Source: Pseudomonadota bacterium (GTDB lineage Bacteria > Pseudomonadota > Alphaproteobacteria > Rhizobiales > Rhizobiaceae). Taken from it: a stretch of 22,896 nucleotides of DNA. Below the pieces are notes generated by a model. The model saw only the letters and a program-made list of their open reading frames with translations, ran no database searches and was not told the DNA's origin. The DNA lies in the NCBI GenBank assembly GCA_023444445.1, contig JAEXMK010000229.1:1-22896 (forward strand), written 5' to 3'. Below, piece by piece: positions 1 through 7,154 of the stretch (position 1 is its first letter; every line of letters begins with the position of its first letter). Position numbers and translations under genes: made by a program.

Positions 1-20
1 AAGCGCCCCGTAGGGCGCTT
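1..20 (-). terminator. Hairpin downstream of tRNA-Gly, probable terminator
   Basis: AAGCGCCC and GGGCGCTT form a perfect 8-bp stem around a 4-nt loop. It lies about 30 nt past the 3' end of the minus-strand tRNA, which fits a terminator for that transcript. Any T-run on the minus strand would fall left of base 1, outside the window, so this is inferred from the stem and its position. Confidence 0.55.
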
Positions 21-49
21 CTTAAGCTTTTGATTTTCATGAAGAAAAC

Positions 50-124
50 TGGAGCGGGCGAAGGGATTCGAACCCTCGACCCCAACCTTGGCAAGGTTGT
101 GCTCTACCCCTGAGCTACACCCGC
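50..124 (-). tRNA. tRNA-Gly (anticodon GCC)
   Basis: The minus strand folds into a full cloverleaf of 75 nt including an encoded CCA. The acceptor stem is GCGGGTG with CGCCCGC, then discriminator T and CCA. The D arm is GCTC/GAGC, the anticodon stem is CAACC/GGTTG with loop TTGCCAA, and the T arm is GAGGG-TTCGAAT-CCCTT with one G-T pair at its base. Anticodon GCC reads the glycine codons GGC and GGU. The gene stands alone and a hairpin follows it. Confidence 0.97.
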
Positions 125-493
125 TCAAATCCACCGGTCCGGGGTAGTTCGCTGAACCGTGGGCCGCCGAAGCGGCGACGGGTGCTATATCGCTCAATCG
201 ATTTTGGAATGCAACAGTTTCTTTTGCGGTTTCGGTGGAAATCCTTCCAGCTGTCGCTTTATTCGAAAGAGCGCACACGATGCGGTTCCAGACGCTGGCA
301 GGGTTGGGTGAAAGCGTTGTTTCGGCTGGTCTTTGTCCCTTTGGCAAAGGGTGTGCGGAGACCGATAGTACAGAAAATAACCTGTTTACATTTGGTTAAA
401 ATCTGATTCGACAAGTGATTCGTTCGGGTGTACAAAATTCATGCCCACGAAAAAGAAACGATACTTGGCATATCATCATCGGGAGGATGAGCC
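125..493. other. Gene-poor stretch between tRNA-Gly and the small ORF at 494
   Basis: I see no credible coding sequence here. The 74-residue frame opening at 182 starts with GTG, has no ribosome site and does not look like a protein. The stretch should hold the leader and promoter of the minus-strand tRNA and the promoter of the rightward small ORF. It is AT-richer from about 380 to 480, as expected for a promoter region, but I cannot assign clear -35 and -10 boxes for the rightward gene. Confidence 0.5.
184..214 (-). promoter_or_regulatory. Possible sigma-70 type promoter for tRNA-Gly
   Basis: On the minus strand TTGCAT (209-214) precedes ATATAG or TATAGC (184-190) with an 18-19 nt spacer. 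This would start transcription near 178, about 50 nt before the tRNA. Spacing and match are only fair, and the call is by eye. Confidence 0.3.
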
Positions 494-715
494 TTGTCGT
501 ACGCAGCTTTTGAAAGAGTTGGCGCACAATTGTCGCCAGAACAAATCACCGATCTGCAGAACATTTTCGATGGTGTTTGTTTCGAGTGCCTTCAAGATCG
601 CAGCAGCCATGTTGCCAATGAATGTGCAGCAATTTTGATCCGCAGCGCCCAGCGTGGCATTCTGGATCATGAGATGTTGCGCGACATTGGGCTTGCGGTT
701 TTGCGCCGCCATTAA
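494..715 (+). CDS. Small hypothetical protein, 73 aa, TTG start
   Basis: I do not recognise the family. The start is TTG at 494, chosen because GGGAGGA sits 7 nt upstream at 481-487; no ATG in this frame has such a site. The predicted product is soluble and mostly helical, with two cysteines close together (FECLQD region near residue 32, and another near residue 44) and a basic C-terminal end. There is no signal peptide or membrane segment. A strong hairpin terminator follows 20 nt after the stop, so this is probably a single-gene transcript. The ribosome site and terminator together support a real gene. Frames on the opposite strand here lack ribosome sites. Confidence 0.6.
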   Translation: MSYAAFERVGAQLSPEQITDLQNIFDGVCFECLQDRSSHVANECAAILIRSAQRGILDHEMLRDIGLAVLRRH

Positions 716-730
716 AGACATTATCTGCCA

Positions 731-761
731 AAAAAAAGCGCCCGAATTTTTCGGGCGCTTT
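731..761. terminator. Bidirectional terminator between the small ORF and dps
   Basis: AAAGCGCCCGAA (735-746) pairs perfectly with TTCGGGCGCTTT (750-761) around a 3-nt loop. On the minus strand the stem runs on into a T-run (complement of the A-run at 731-737), ending the dps transcript. On the plus strand it ends the small ORF transcript, with a weaker T-run within the stem end. Confidence 0.85.
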
Positions 762-792
762 GCTGTGCTGAGCCTGCTGAAATGCGTGCGGC

Positions 793-1281
793 TCAGCTTT
801 TTTCCTGAACATGCGCTTCGAGGAACCACAGCGCCTTGTCGAGATCGCGCGAGGCGGCGGTGAAGATATCGGCCGTCGTCGGATCGCCAGCCTCGTCGGA
901 ACCGTCGATCGCCTTGCGGATCATGTTCGCGACGTCGCCATAACGCTCGATCAGAGCGTCGAGATGGTCGTGGATTTTATAGATATCGGTCGGATAGGCC
1001 TTGAGCTTCGTCGTCGAGGACACCGATTGCAGGCTGCCGAGCGCCGTGCCGCCAAGCTGCACGGCACGCTCTGCAATCGTGTCGCCGTGATTGTCGAGCT
1101 GGGTGCGGAAGGTGTCGAGAAGCTCGTGGACAGCGATGAATTGTGGGCCTTTCAGGTTCCAGTGCGCCTGCTTGGTGATGAGCGCAAGGTCGATTACCGA
1201 GGCCAGAGATTCGTTGAGAATGCCGATCACGGTCGACTTTGCGTTGGAAGGCAGGTCGTTTTTCGTCTTGTGCGTCTTCAT
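793..1281 (-). CDS. dps: Dps ferritin-like DNA-protection protein
   Basis: The 162-residue product has the Dps four-helix fold. Dps proteins form hollow 12-subunit shells in the cytoplasm that oxidise Fe(II) with peroxide and store the iron, which blocks hydroxyl radical formation. The inter-subunit ferroxidase residues are visible: H40 in KQAHWNLKG, H52, D67 and E71 in NHGDTIAERA. The N-terminal tail carries several lysines (K2, K5, K7, K15), the part that binds DNA in some Dps proteins. From memory, the Agrobacterium protein protects DNA without binding it tightly. The ATG at 1281 follows AGGAGA at a good distance. The gene stands alone and ends at the shared terminator at 731-761. Oxidative or stationary-phase control is expected for the family, but I identified no operator. 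Confidence 0.97.
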   Translation of the reverse strand: MKTHKTKNDLPSNAKSTVIGILNESLASVIDLALITKQAHWNLKGPQFIAVHELLDTFRTQLDNHGDTIAERAVQLGGTALGSLQSVSSTTKLKAYPTDIYKIHDHLDALIERYGDVANMIRKAIDGSDEAGDPTTADIFTAASRDLDKALWFLEAHVQEKS

Positions 1282-1462
1282 CGATGTCTCCTGAAGTTGC
1301 GGACGGAATGCCGCTTTGGAAAAGTCCGTCGTTTAACGTCCGGGCCGGTGGCCCTGTTCCATGCCAGACACTGCGATAGCAAAAATCCTGCACAATCATC
1401 ATGTCACTCATAAAACAGGCAGATGAGCATCGAGATTGTCGAGGAAGGGATTATCGCCCGTC

Positions 1463-1723
1463 TTACTCCGGCGGCCAGTCGCCGACGATTTTGCGTCGCT
1501 CCAGTTTCAACGACCGGTCCGGCTGCACCCGGTAGGTCTCGATCGCCAGCCGTCCGTCGCCCATCACGAATTCATTGCTGAGCGTGCTGCCGATGGGGGA
1601 TTTGGTCAGTTTGGTTCGCGGCTGCCCGCCATAGGTGATGCTGCCGGGGATGGGTTCCACATCGGGCGTGGCGGTGGTGCAGCCGGCAAGTGCCAGAACC
1701 ATCATGATCGCAATGGTGCGCAT
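1463..1723 (-). CDS. Small hypothetical lipoprotein, 86 aa
   Basis: The product starts MRTIAIMMVLALAGC. This is a short signal peptide with a lipobox (LAGC), so it should be processed by signal peptidase II and lipidated at Cys15. The mature part is about 70 residues, polar, with no recognised domain, and ends in a DWPPE tail. AGGAG lies 7-9 nt before the ATG. It sits alone between dps and the tctA terminator, both on the same strand, with no sign of shared transcription. The residue after the lipidated Cys is Thr, so the outer membrane is the likely destination under the +2 rule, which is an inference. Function unknown. Confidence 0.8.
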   Translation of the reverse strand: MRTIAIMMVLALAGCTTATPDVEPIPGSITYGGQPRTKLTKSPIGSTLSNEFVMGDGRLAIETYRVQPDRSLKLERRKIVGDWPPE

Positions 1724-1793
1724 GTTCTTCTCCTGCGTTAGGACGGGATCATATCACGGGCGCGCTCGCGCCACACATCCCGTTGGCGTGAAT

Positions 1794-1824
1794 AAAAAAA
1801 GCCCCGCATCCTAAGATACGGGGC
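1794..1824 (-). terminator. Rho-independent terminator of the tctCBA operon
   Basis: On the minus strand GCCCCGTATC and GATGCGGGGC pair (one mismatch) around a 4-nt loop at 1801-1824, followed at once by seven T (complement of 1794-1800). It begins 28 nt after the tctA stop. Confidence 0.93.
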
Positions 1825-1851
1825 CAGTTGCCTTGGGAGGTTCCTGGTGTC

Positions 1852-3369
1852 TCAGTCCTCGTTGGCCGCAAGCTGCGTCAGCACCTCGCCACGGCCGCGG
1901 ATACGCATGATGAGCGGGATGATGAAGGCAGCTGCCGCGACGATGAAGAGGCCAACGGCGATCGGTGAAGTGAACAGCACGGTCGGATCGCCCTGGCCGA
2001 TAGCCAGTGCGCGGCGAAGCTGCTGTTCGGCAAGCGGGCCGAGGATGAGGCCGACAACCGCAGGCGCAATCGGATAACCGAAGATGCGCATGATGTAGCC
2101 GAGGATGCCGAAGGCGAGCAGCATGCCGAGTTCGAAGACTGACGGGTTGGCGCCGATGGTGCCGAGCGTGGCAAACAGCAGGATGCCGGCATAAAGCCAG
2201 GGCTTCGGAATGGTCAGCAGCTTTACCCAGAGACCAACGAGCGGCAGGTTGAGCACCAGCAGCATCAGGTTGGCGATGAACAAGCTGGCGATCAGGCCCC
2301 AGACGAGCTGCGGATTGGTGGCAAACAGCAGCGGGCCGGGCTGCAGGCCGAACTGCTGGAAACCGGCGAGCATGATGGCAGCGGTCGCCGTCGTCGGCAG
2401 GCCGAGCGTCAGGAGCGGCACTAGCGTACCGGCAGCCGAAGCGTTGTTCGCCGCTTCCGGACCCGCAACACCTTCAATGGCGCCGTTGCCGAATTCTTCC
2501 GGATATTTGGTCAGTTTCTTTTCGGTGGCATAGGACAGGAAAGTGCCGATTTCGGCGCCGCCGGCAGGCATCGCGCCAATCGGGAAGCCGATCAGCGTGC
2601 CGCGCAGCCACGCCTTCCACGAACGCGCCCAATCCTGCGCGCTCATCCAGACCGAACCCTTGACGGCTTCGACCTTGTCGTCGCCGCTCTGGCCCTGCGC
2701 CACGATGAACAGGGTTTCGCCGATGGCGAACATGGCGACCGCAAGCGTCGTGACTTCCACGCCGTCGAGCAGGTCGGGAATGCCGAAGCTCATGCGGGTT
2801 TGGCCCGTCAGCTGGTCGATGCCGACGATGGCAAGCGCAAAGCCGATGAAAAGCGAGGTGAGGCCACGCAGCGCCGAATCGCCGAAGGCGGAGGAAACGG
2901 TGACGAAGGCGAGCACCATCAGCGCGAAATATTCGCGTGGGCCGAAGACCAGCGCCAGCTTGACGATGTAGGGGGCGACGAAGGCAAGCGCGATGGTGGC
3001 GATGAGACCGGCCACGAAGGAGCCGATGGCGGCGGTGGCAAGGGCCGGTCCGCCTCTGCCCTTGCGGGCCATCTTGTTGCCTTCGAGCGCGGTCACGATC
3101 GAGGCGCTTTCGCCCGGTGTGTTGAGCAGGATGGAGGTGGTCGAGCCGCCATACATGCCGCCATAATAGATGCCGGCGAACATGATGAGCGAACCGGCAG
3201 CGTCGAGCCGGTAAGTGACGGGCAGAAGCAGCGCGACGGTCAAGGCGGGGCCGATGCCGGGCAGAACGCCGACGGCGGTGCCGAGCGTCACGCCTATCAG
3301 CGCATAGAGCAGGTTCATGGGTTGGGCGGCAACCTCAAGACCGTGCAGCAGGAATTCAAAGGTACTCAT
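1852..3369 (-). CDS. tctA: TctA, large membrane subunit of a tripartite tricarboxylate transporter
   Basis: The 505-residue protein is the large permease of a TTT-family secondary transporter, which moves organic anions such as tricarboxylates across the inner membrane using an ion gradient. Length is typical. It is almost wholly hydrophobic with about 11-12 membrane segments. Both family signatures are present: [17 protein letters not shown] near residue 35, then [20 protein letters not shown] near residue 65, and a repeat-like counterpart in the second half ([19 protein letters not shown], then [14 protein letters not shown]). A G-rich ribosome site precedes the ATG. It is the last gene of the operon, 94 nt after tctB, and is followed by a strong terminator. 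The family is certain, but the substrate is not visible from sequence. Confidence 0.96.
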   Translation of the reverse strand: MSTFEFLLHGLEVAAQPMNLLYALIGVTLGTAVGVLPGIGPALTVALLLPVTYRLDAAGSLIMFAGIYYGGMYGGSTTSILLNTPGESASIVTALEGNKMARKGRGGPALATAAIGSFVAGLIATIALAFVAPYIVKLALVFGPREYFALMVLAFVTVSSAFGDSALRGLTSLFIGFALAIVGIDQLTGQTRMSFGIPDLLDGVEVTTLAVAMFAIGETLFIVAQGQSGDDKVEAVKGSVWMSAQDWARSWKAWLRGTLIGFPIGAMPAGGAEIGTFLSYATEKKLTKYPEEFGNGAIEGVAGPEAANNASAAGTLVPLLTLGLPTTATAAIMLAGFQQFGLQPGPLLFATNPQLVWGLIASLFIANLMLLVLNLPLVGLWVKLLTIPKPWLYAGILLFATLGTIGANPSVFELGMLLAFGILGYIMRIFGYPIAPAVVGLILGPLAEQQLRRALAIGQGDPTVLFTSPIAVGLFIVAAAAFIIPLIMRIRGRGEVLTQLAANED

Positions 3370-3463
3370 GGACAGATGTCCCCCTGTCGGGCGGAACGGC
3401 CGGCGGTTGCGTCATCGCGCGCCTGCGGTTTCCTGTGATCTCGAAACTTGGTCGGAATGGCTG

Positions 3464-3958
3464 TCAGAAGAACAGCCGCTCCAGTGGTCCGGCCGGCAGC
3501 GAAAGCTGCAGCAGCTGGGCAAAAACGATCCAGATGGCAAAACTCAGCACAATGCCGACCGGTATCGAGAACCAGAGCTTGCGTTTGCCGAAAGCGCGTG
3601 CCGTGAAGGCGAACAGCAGACCGGTGGCAATGGAAAAGCCGGCAACTGTCAGCAACAGCATCTGGGCGGCAAGGCCGGCAATGACCCACATGACGGGGGC
3701 GATTTCCTGTTTGTCCCGCTCTGGAAAATCGCCGCGCCAGGCCTCGACGGCCGTCCAGATCGCCAGGCCGACAAGACAGAAGGCAATCGCGTAAGGCACA
3801 GTGGCCGGGCCAACCGGCGAGTAACCGGTAACGCTGGCGAGGCGGGCGCTATCCCAGAAGATCACGCCGGCGACGATGACGAGGGCGACAGCGATCACCA
3901 GCGCCGCCCAGTCGGGGCGACGCTTCTGATCGTGCGAAGGGTTGAAACCCTGGCTCAT
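3464..3958 (-). CDS. tctB: TctB, small membrane subunit of the tripartite tricarboxylate transporter
   Basis: The product is a 164-residue membrane protein with four predicted helices, near residues 17-37, 50-70, 84-112 and 128-150. This is the usual form of TctB, the poorly conserved small partner of TctA. The start is ATG at 3958, which overlaps the tctC stop in an ATGA arrangement, so translation is probably coupled to tctC. The charged N-terminus (DQKRRPDW) should face the cytoplasm. Sequence similarity in this family is low, so the assignment rests on topology, length and position between tctC and tctA. Confidence 0.9.
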   Translation of the reverse strand: MSQGFNPSHDQKRRPDWAALVIAVALVIVAGVIFWDSARLASVTGYSPVGPATVPYAIAFCLVGLAIWTAVEAWRGDFPERDKQEIAPVMWVIAGLAAQMLLLTVAGFSIATGLLFAFTARAFGKRKLWFSIPVGIVLSFAIWIVFAQLLQLSLPAGPLERLFF

Positions 3959-4902
3959 TTTTTCACCAGTCCAATATCTTTGAGGATGGTTTCGGTGGCG
4001 GCGGTGTCCTTGGCAAGCTGTTCCTTGAAGGCGTCACCAGCAAGATAGGTGTCCATCCAGCCCTTGGTCTTCAGGGTTTCCTGCCACTTGGCCGATTTCA
4101 CCAGCTTTTCGACGTCGGCATTGATGGCCTTTTCCTGATCGGCGGAAATGCCGGGCGCTGCCGCAACCATGCGCCAGTTCTGAACCACGACATCGAGGCC
4201 GCTTTCCTTCAGCGTCGACGCGTCAACGCCATCGAGACGGTTTTCGCTGGTGACGGCGAGAAGGCGCAGCGTGCCGGCCTTGACCTGTCCTTCGAATTCG
4301 CCGTATCCGGAAACGCCAGCCGTGACCTGCGAACCGAGGATAGAAGCAAGTGCTTCGCCGCCGCCGGAATAGGCGATGTAGTTGATCTTGGTCGGGTCAA
4401 CGCCAGCCGCCTTGGCAATCAGGCCAACGGCGATATGGTCGGTGCCGCCGGCAGAGCCGCCGCCCCAGGACACGCTGCCCGGGTCTTTCTTCAGCTGGTC
4501 GATGAGATCGCCGATGGTCTTCAGCGGCGAGGATGCCGGAACGACGATCGCTTCATATTCGCCGGTCAGGCGGGCGATCGGGGTTACTTCCTTCAGCGTC
4601 ACGGGCGCATTGTTGGTGAGGATCGCGCCGACCATGACATAACCGCCGACGATGAGCGCGTTCGGGTTGCCCTTCTGCTGGCTGGCAAACTGCGCGAGGC
4701 CGATGGTGCCGCCGGCACCCGGTACGTTCTGCACCTGAACGCTCTTGGAAATGCCTTCTTCCTGCAGCACGCTCTGCAGCGAGCGCGCGGTCTGGTCCCA
4801 GCCGCCGCCGGGATTGGCCGGTGCGATGACGGTGTAATCTGCCGCAGCCGCCGGAAGCGCGATCATGCCCGCCAGAAATGTGCCGATAAGAAAATGTTTC
4901 AA
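3955..4902 (-). CDS. tctC: TctC, periplasmic substrate-binding protein of the tripartite tricarboxylate transporter
   Basis: The 315-residue product begins with a signal peptide (MKHFLIGTFLAGMIALPAAA) and should be cleaved near residue 20. The mature protein has the Bug/TctC fold, with the ligand-loop motif PANPGGGWDQTAR at residues 28-40 and the second loop VPGAGGTIGLAQF near residue 65. It captures a carboxylated ligand in the periplasm and delivers it to TctAB. The start is TTG at 4902, chosen because GAGGAGGG lies 8 nt upstream and the signal peptide begins there. It is the first gene of the operon and overlaps tctB by 4 nt. Bug proteins bind many different carboxylates, so citrate is only one candidate. 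TctD/TctE, encoded about 1.5 kb away, are the likely regulators. Confidence 0.95.
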   Translation of the reverse strand: MKHFLIGTFLAGMIALPAAAADYTVIAPANPGGGWDQTARSLQSVLQEEGISKSVQVQNVPGAGGTIGLAQFASQQKGNPNALIVGGYVMVGAILTNNAPVTLKEVTPIARLTGEYEAIVVPASSPLKTIGDLIDQLKKDPGSVSWGGGSAGGTDHIAVGLIAKAAGVDPTKINYIAYSGGGEALASILGSQVTAGVSGYGEFEGQVKAGTLRLLAVTSENRLDGVDASTLKESGLDVVVQNWRMVAAAPGISADQEKAINADVEKLVKSAKWQETLKTKGWMDTYLAGDAFKEQLAKDTAATETILKDIGLVKK

Positions 4903-5200
4903 GTCGAAAACCCTCCTCAGGATGCCCTTTTGGGCGTCGTTTTTCGTTTATGCGGGGATTTTCAGACGCAGCTGTGCCGGCGCTGAGAACTCAGCGTTGG
5001 GCCGTGGCAATCCTCAAGATTTCCTCCCGCATCTTCTTCCGCCTCCACGGAATGAAGAAGGATTACAGAGCATCACAAAAAGCTGTCATCTAACTGACGC
5101 TAAGCAAGTCCTTGCTCATTTACTCTCTATTAATTTGTGCCGGACGTCCACTGTGGCGTGTGGGACGGCCTTGTTTTGGACCTTTGAAGCTTGGTCCACA
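4903..5200. other. Upstream region of tctC, no gene seen
   Basis: This stretch between tctC and the palindromic repeat should hold the tctCBA promoter and any TctD binding site. The ribosome site GAGGAGGG lies next to tctC. The part at 5080-5140 is AT-rich and a reasonable promoter site, but I could not fix boxes with confidence. The plus-strand frame running through it has no ribosome site and crosses the repeat, so I treat it as non-coding. Confidence 0.5.
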
Positions 5201-5319
5201 CCCTCATTCCTGTGCTTGTCACAGGAATCCAGCCGACGCGTGTCTACGCGGCGAGAAGAGTCCTTTAAGCCCAAGGACTTGGGCTGGCTAGATTCCTGTG
5301 ACGAGCAAAGTAATGAGGG
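5201..5319. repeat. Palindromic intergenic repeat, copy B (119 bp)
   Basis: Its ends are inverted: CCCTCATT (5201-5208) and AATGAGGG (5312-5319). The whole left arm to about 5235 matches the complement of the right arm from about 5281 with few mismatches. Inside are further hairpins: ATTCCTGTG/CACAGGAAT (5206-5228), CGCGT...ACGCG near 5237-5250, and AGTCCTT/AAGGACT near 5260-5280. It is a diverged copy of the element at 19741-19857. It lies between the tctC promoter region and the 3' end of the binding protein gene, so it is transcribed with the latter. Confidence 0.8.
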
Positions 5320-5324
5320 GGAAC

Positions 5325-6422
5325 CTATTGCGACCGCAGCGCTTCGTTCCAGCGCTCAATCAGCCGGCTGCGCTTGACCTGATCCAGATAGACCATCAAA
5401 CCGGGGCTGACGGGAACCGGGCGCAATTGCGCGCCGTGGATGGCCTGCATGGTGTTGGCGGTGTTTTCGCCCGCCACTTCCGGGCTGACGGCGGGGATCT
5501 GCAATTGCCGGGCCATGATCGTCTGGCCTTCCTTCGACATGAAGAATTCGAGGTAGCGGCGGCCGAGGGCAGGATTGGCGGCTGCTTCCGGCACCAGCCC
5601 GATGCGCGACATCACGACGGTATAATCCTTCGGCAGCACGATACCGACATCCGGGTGGCGTGAGGCCCAGTCGGCCGCATAGGAGCCGAGAATATTGTAA
5701 CCCATCACGAAGCGCCCGTCGGAGACACGCTCCAGAATGGCCGAGGAGGTGGAATAGACCTTCACGCCCGCGGCACCCATGGCCTTGATAACGCTCCATA
5801 TGTCGCCGAACTGCTCCTGGTCGCGCGACATGAACAGAAAGCCGACGCCGGAGCGTTCGATGTCGTAAGTCGCGATACGGCCATGCACTTCCTTCGCATG
5901 GCGTTCGAGATAATCGACAAATTCGGCGCGGGTGGCGGGTGGCTTTTCGGTGGTGAAGCTTGGCTTGTGATAAACGAAGACCGCCGGCTCGAAGGTCAGC
6001 GCATAGGCGGTGTTGCGCCAGTTCGCCCAGGCGGGCCAGCGGGCGCTCATGGCGAGATCGGAACGCTGGGCATAGCCGTCATTGCTCAGCTTCACCTGAA
6101 GATCCATGGCGGAGGAAAAGGCGAAATCGGCGGTCTTTTTGCCGGCGTCGGTTTCCTTGACGATACGGTCGTAGATTTCGCCGGTCAGCATATCCTCATA
6201 ATGGACGGCAATATCGGGATTGGCCTTCTGAAAGCCCTCGATCATCGGCGTCGCCAGCGGTTCATCCAGCGAAGAATAGACCACCAGCGTTTGGGCATCC
6301 GCCTTGCCTGAAGGCGCCGGAAAGATGGCGACCTGCGCAAGCGCGGGCGAGGCCATGCAAAGACAGAGGCAGAGAAAAAGGCAGATACGCATGGAAAAGA
6401 TCATGCCGCACGCGCTTGCCAT
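5325..6422 (-). CDS. Orphan periplasmic binding protein (FbpA/PgtC-like), divergent from tctDE
   Basis: The product is a 365-residue extracellular solute-binding protein. A signal peptide (MRICLFLCLCLCMASPALAQ) precedes a mature part that opens with LVVYSSLDEP, the usual first strand of the iron(III)/PgtC-type binding proteins, and includes LGRRYLEFFMSKEGQ near the C-terminus. No ABC permease or ATPase lies next to it. Instead it is divergent from tctD, about 50 nt away, so it may present a ligand to the sensor TctE instead of feeding a transporter. The start is uncertain: ATG at 6422 is given, but ATG at 6404 or 6392 gives a cleaner signal peptide, and none has a strong ribosome site. Ligand unknown. 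PgtC next to PgtAB in enterics is a known parallel. Confidence 0.85.
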   Translation of the reverse strand: MASACGMIFSMRICLFLCLCLCMASPALAQVAIFPAPSGKADAQTLVVYSSLDEPLATPMIEGFQKANPDIAVHYEDMLTGEIYDRIVKETDAGKKTADFAFSSAMDLQVKLSNDGYAQRSDLAMSARWPAWANWRNTAYALTFEPAVFVYHKPSFTTEKPPATRAEFVDYLERHAKEVHGRIATYDIERSGVGFLFMSRDQEQFGDIWSVIKAMGAAGVKVYSTSSAILERVSDGRFVMGYNILGSYAADWASRHPDVGIVLPKDYTVVMSRIGLVPEAAANPALGRRYLEFFMSKEGQTIMARQLQIPAVSPEVAGENTANTMQAIHGAQLRPVPVSPGLMVYLDQVKRSRLIERWNEALRSQ

Positions 6423-6473
6423 TCACAAGCGGTAAGGGTCTGGTTAAACTCGGCAATGCTGCGGGAGGAAGAT

Positions 6474-7154
6474 TTGCGGATTTTGCTGGTCGAGGACAAT
6501 CAGGTGCTGTCGGAGGGGCTGTCGGCGCTTTTGCGCGGCAGCGGTTATGCGGTGGATGTGGTATCCGATGGCGCTTCCGCCGATGCCGCGATTGCGGCTG
6601 AAAGTTTCGACCTCGTCATTCTCGATCTCAACCTGCCGGAAATGGATGGCATCGAGGTGTTGCGCTCCATGCGTTCGCGCCAGGACAAGGCGGCCGTGCT
6701 GATCCTGACGGCGCGCGGCACGCCGGAAGAAAAGGTCAAGGGGCTCGATCTCGGCGCTGACGACTATATGATCAAGCCGTTCGAGATTACCGAATTCGAG
6801 GCGCGGGTGCGGGTGCTGCTGCGCCGCAATGCCGGCCTGCGTTCCTCCACGCTCAGTTTCGGCAAGGTGCTGTTCGACCTGACATCGCGCACGTTTTCGG
6901 CGGACGGTCGGCCACTCGATATTCCGGCGCGCGAAGTGGCGCTGCTGGAGGTGCTGTTCATGCGGGCGGGCAAGGTCGTCGCCAAGGAGGCGATCGTGCA
7001 GTCACTGACCGGTTTCGACGACGATATTTCCGCCAATGCCATAGAGCAATATGTCAGCCGTCTGCGCAAGAGGCTCGCGCCGCATGGGCTGACGGTGAAG
7101 ACGGCGCGCGGCATCGGTTATTACCTCGAAAAGCTGCCGGAGATGGCTGAATGA
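6474..7154 (+). CDS. tctD: TctD-type response regulator, OmpR family
   Basis: The 226-residue protein has a receiver domain (residues 1-115) and a winged-helix DNA-binding domain (about 125-222). The receiver begins MRILLVEDN, the phosphoacceptor is D51 in LVILDLNLPEMDG, and the conserved lysine is in DDYMIKPFE. The C-terminal part has the OmpR pattern ending in RLRKRL and TARGIGYYLE. I chose the TTG start at 6474 because GGGAGGAA sits 5 nt upstream and the product then starts as this family usually does. The in-frame ATG at 6456 would place that ribosome site inside the gene. It overlaps tctE by 4 nt and should regulate the divergent binding protein gene, tctCBA, or both. Confidence 0.93.
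   Translation: MRILLVEDNQVLSEGLSALLRGSGYAVDVVSDGASADAAIAAESFDLVILDLNLPEMDGIEVLRSMRSRQDKAAVLILTARGTPEEKVKGLDLGADDYMIKPFEITEFEARVRVLLRRNAGLRSSTLSFGKVLFDLTSRTFSADGRPLDIPAREVALLEVLFMRAGKVVAKEAIVQSLTGFDDDISANAIEQYVSRLRKRLAPHGLTVKTARGIGYYLEKLPEMAE

Noticed and set aside
182..406. 74-codon frame right of tRNA-Gly
   Set aside because: GTG start without a ribosome site, odd composition, and it overlaps the likely tRNA promoter.
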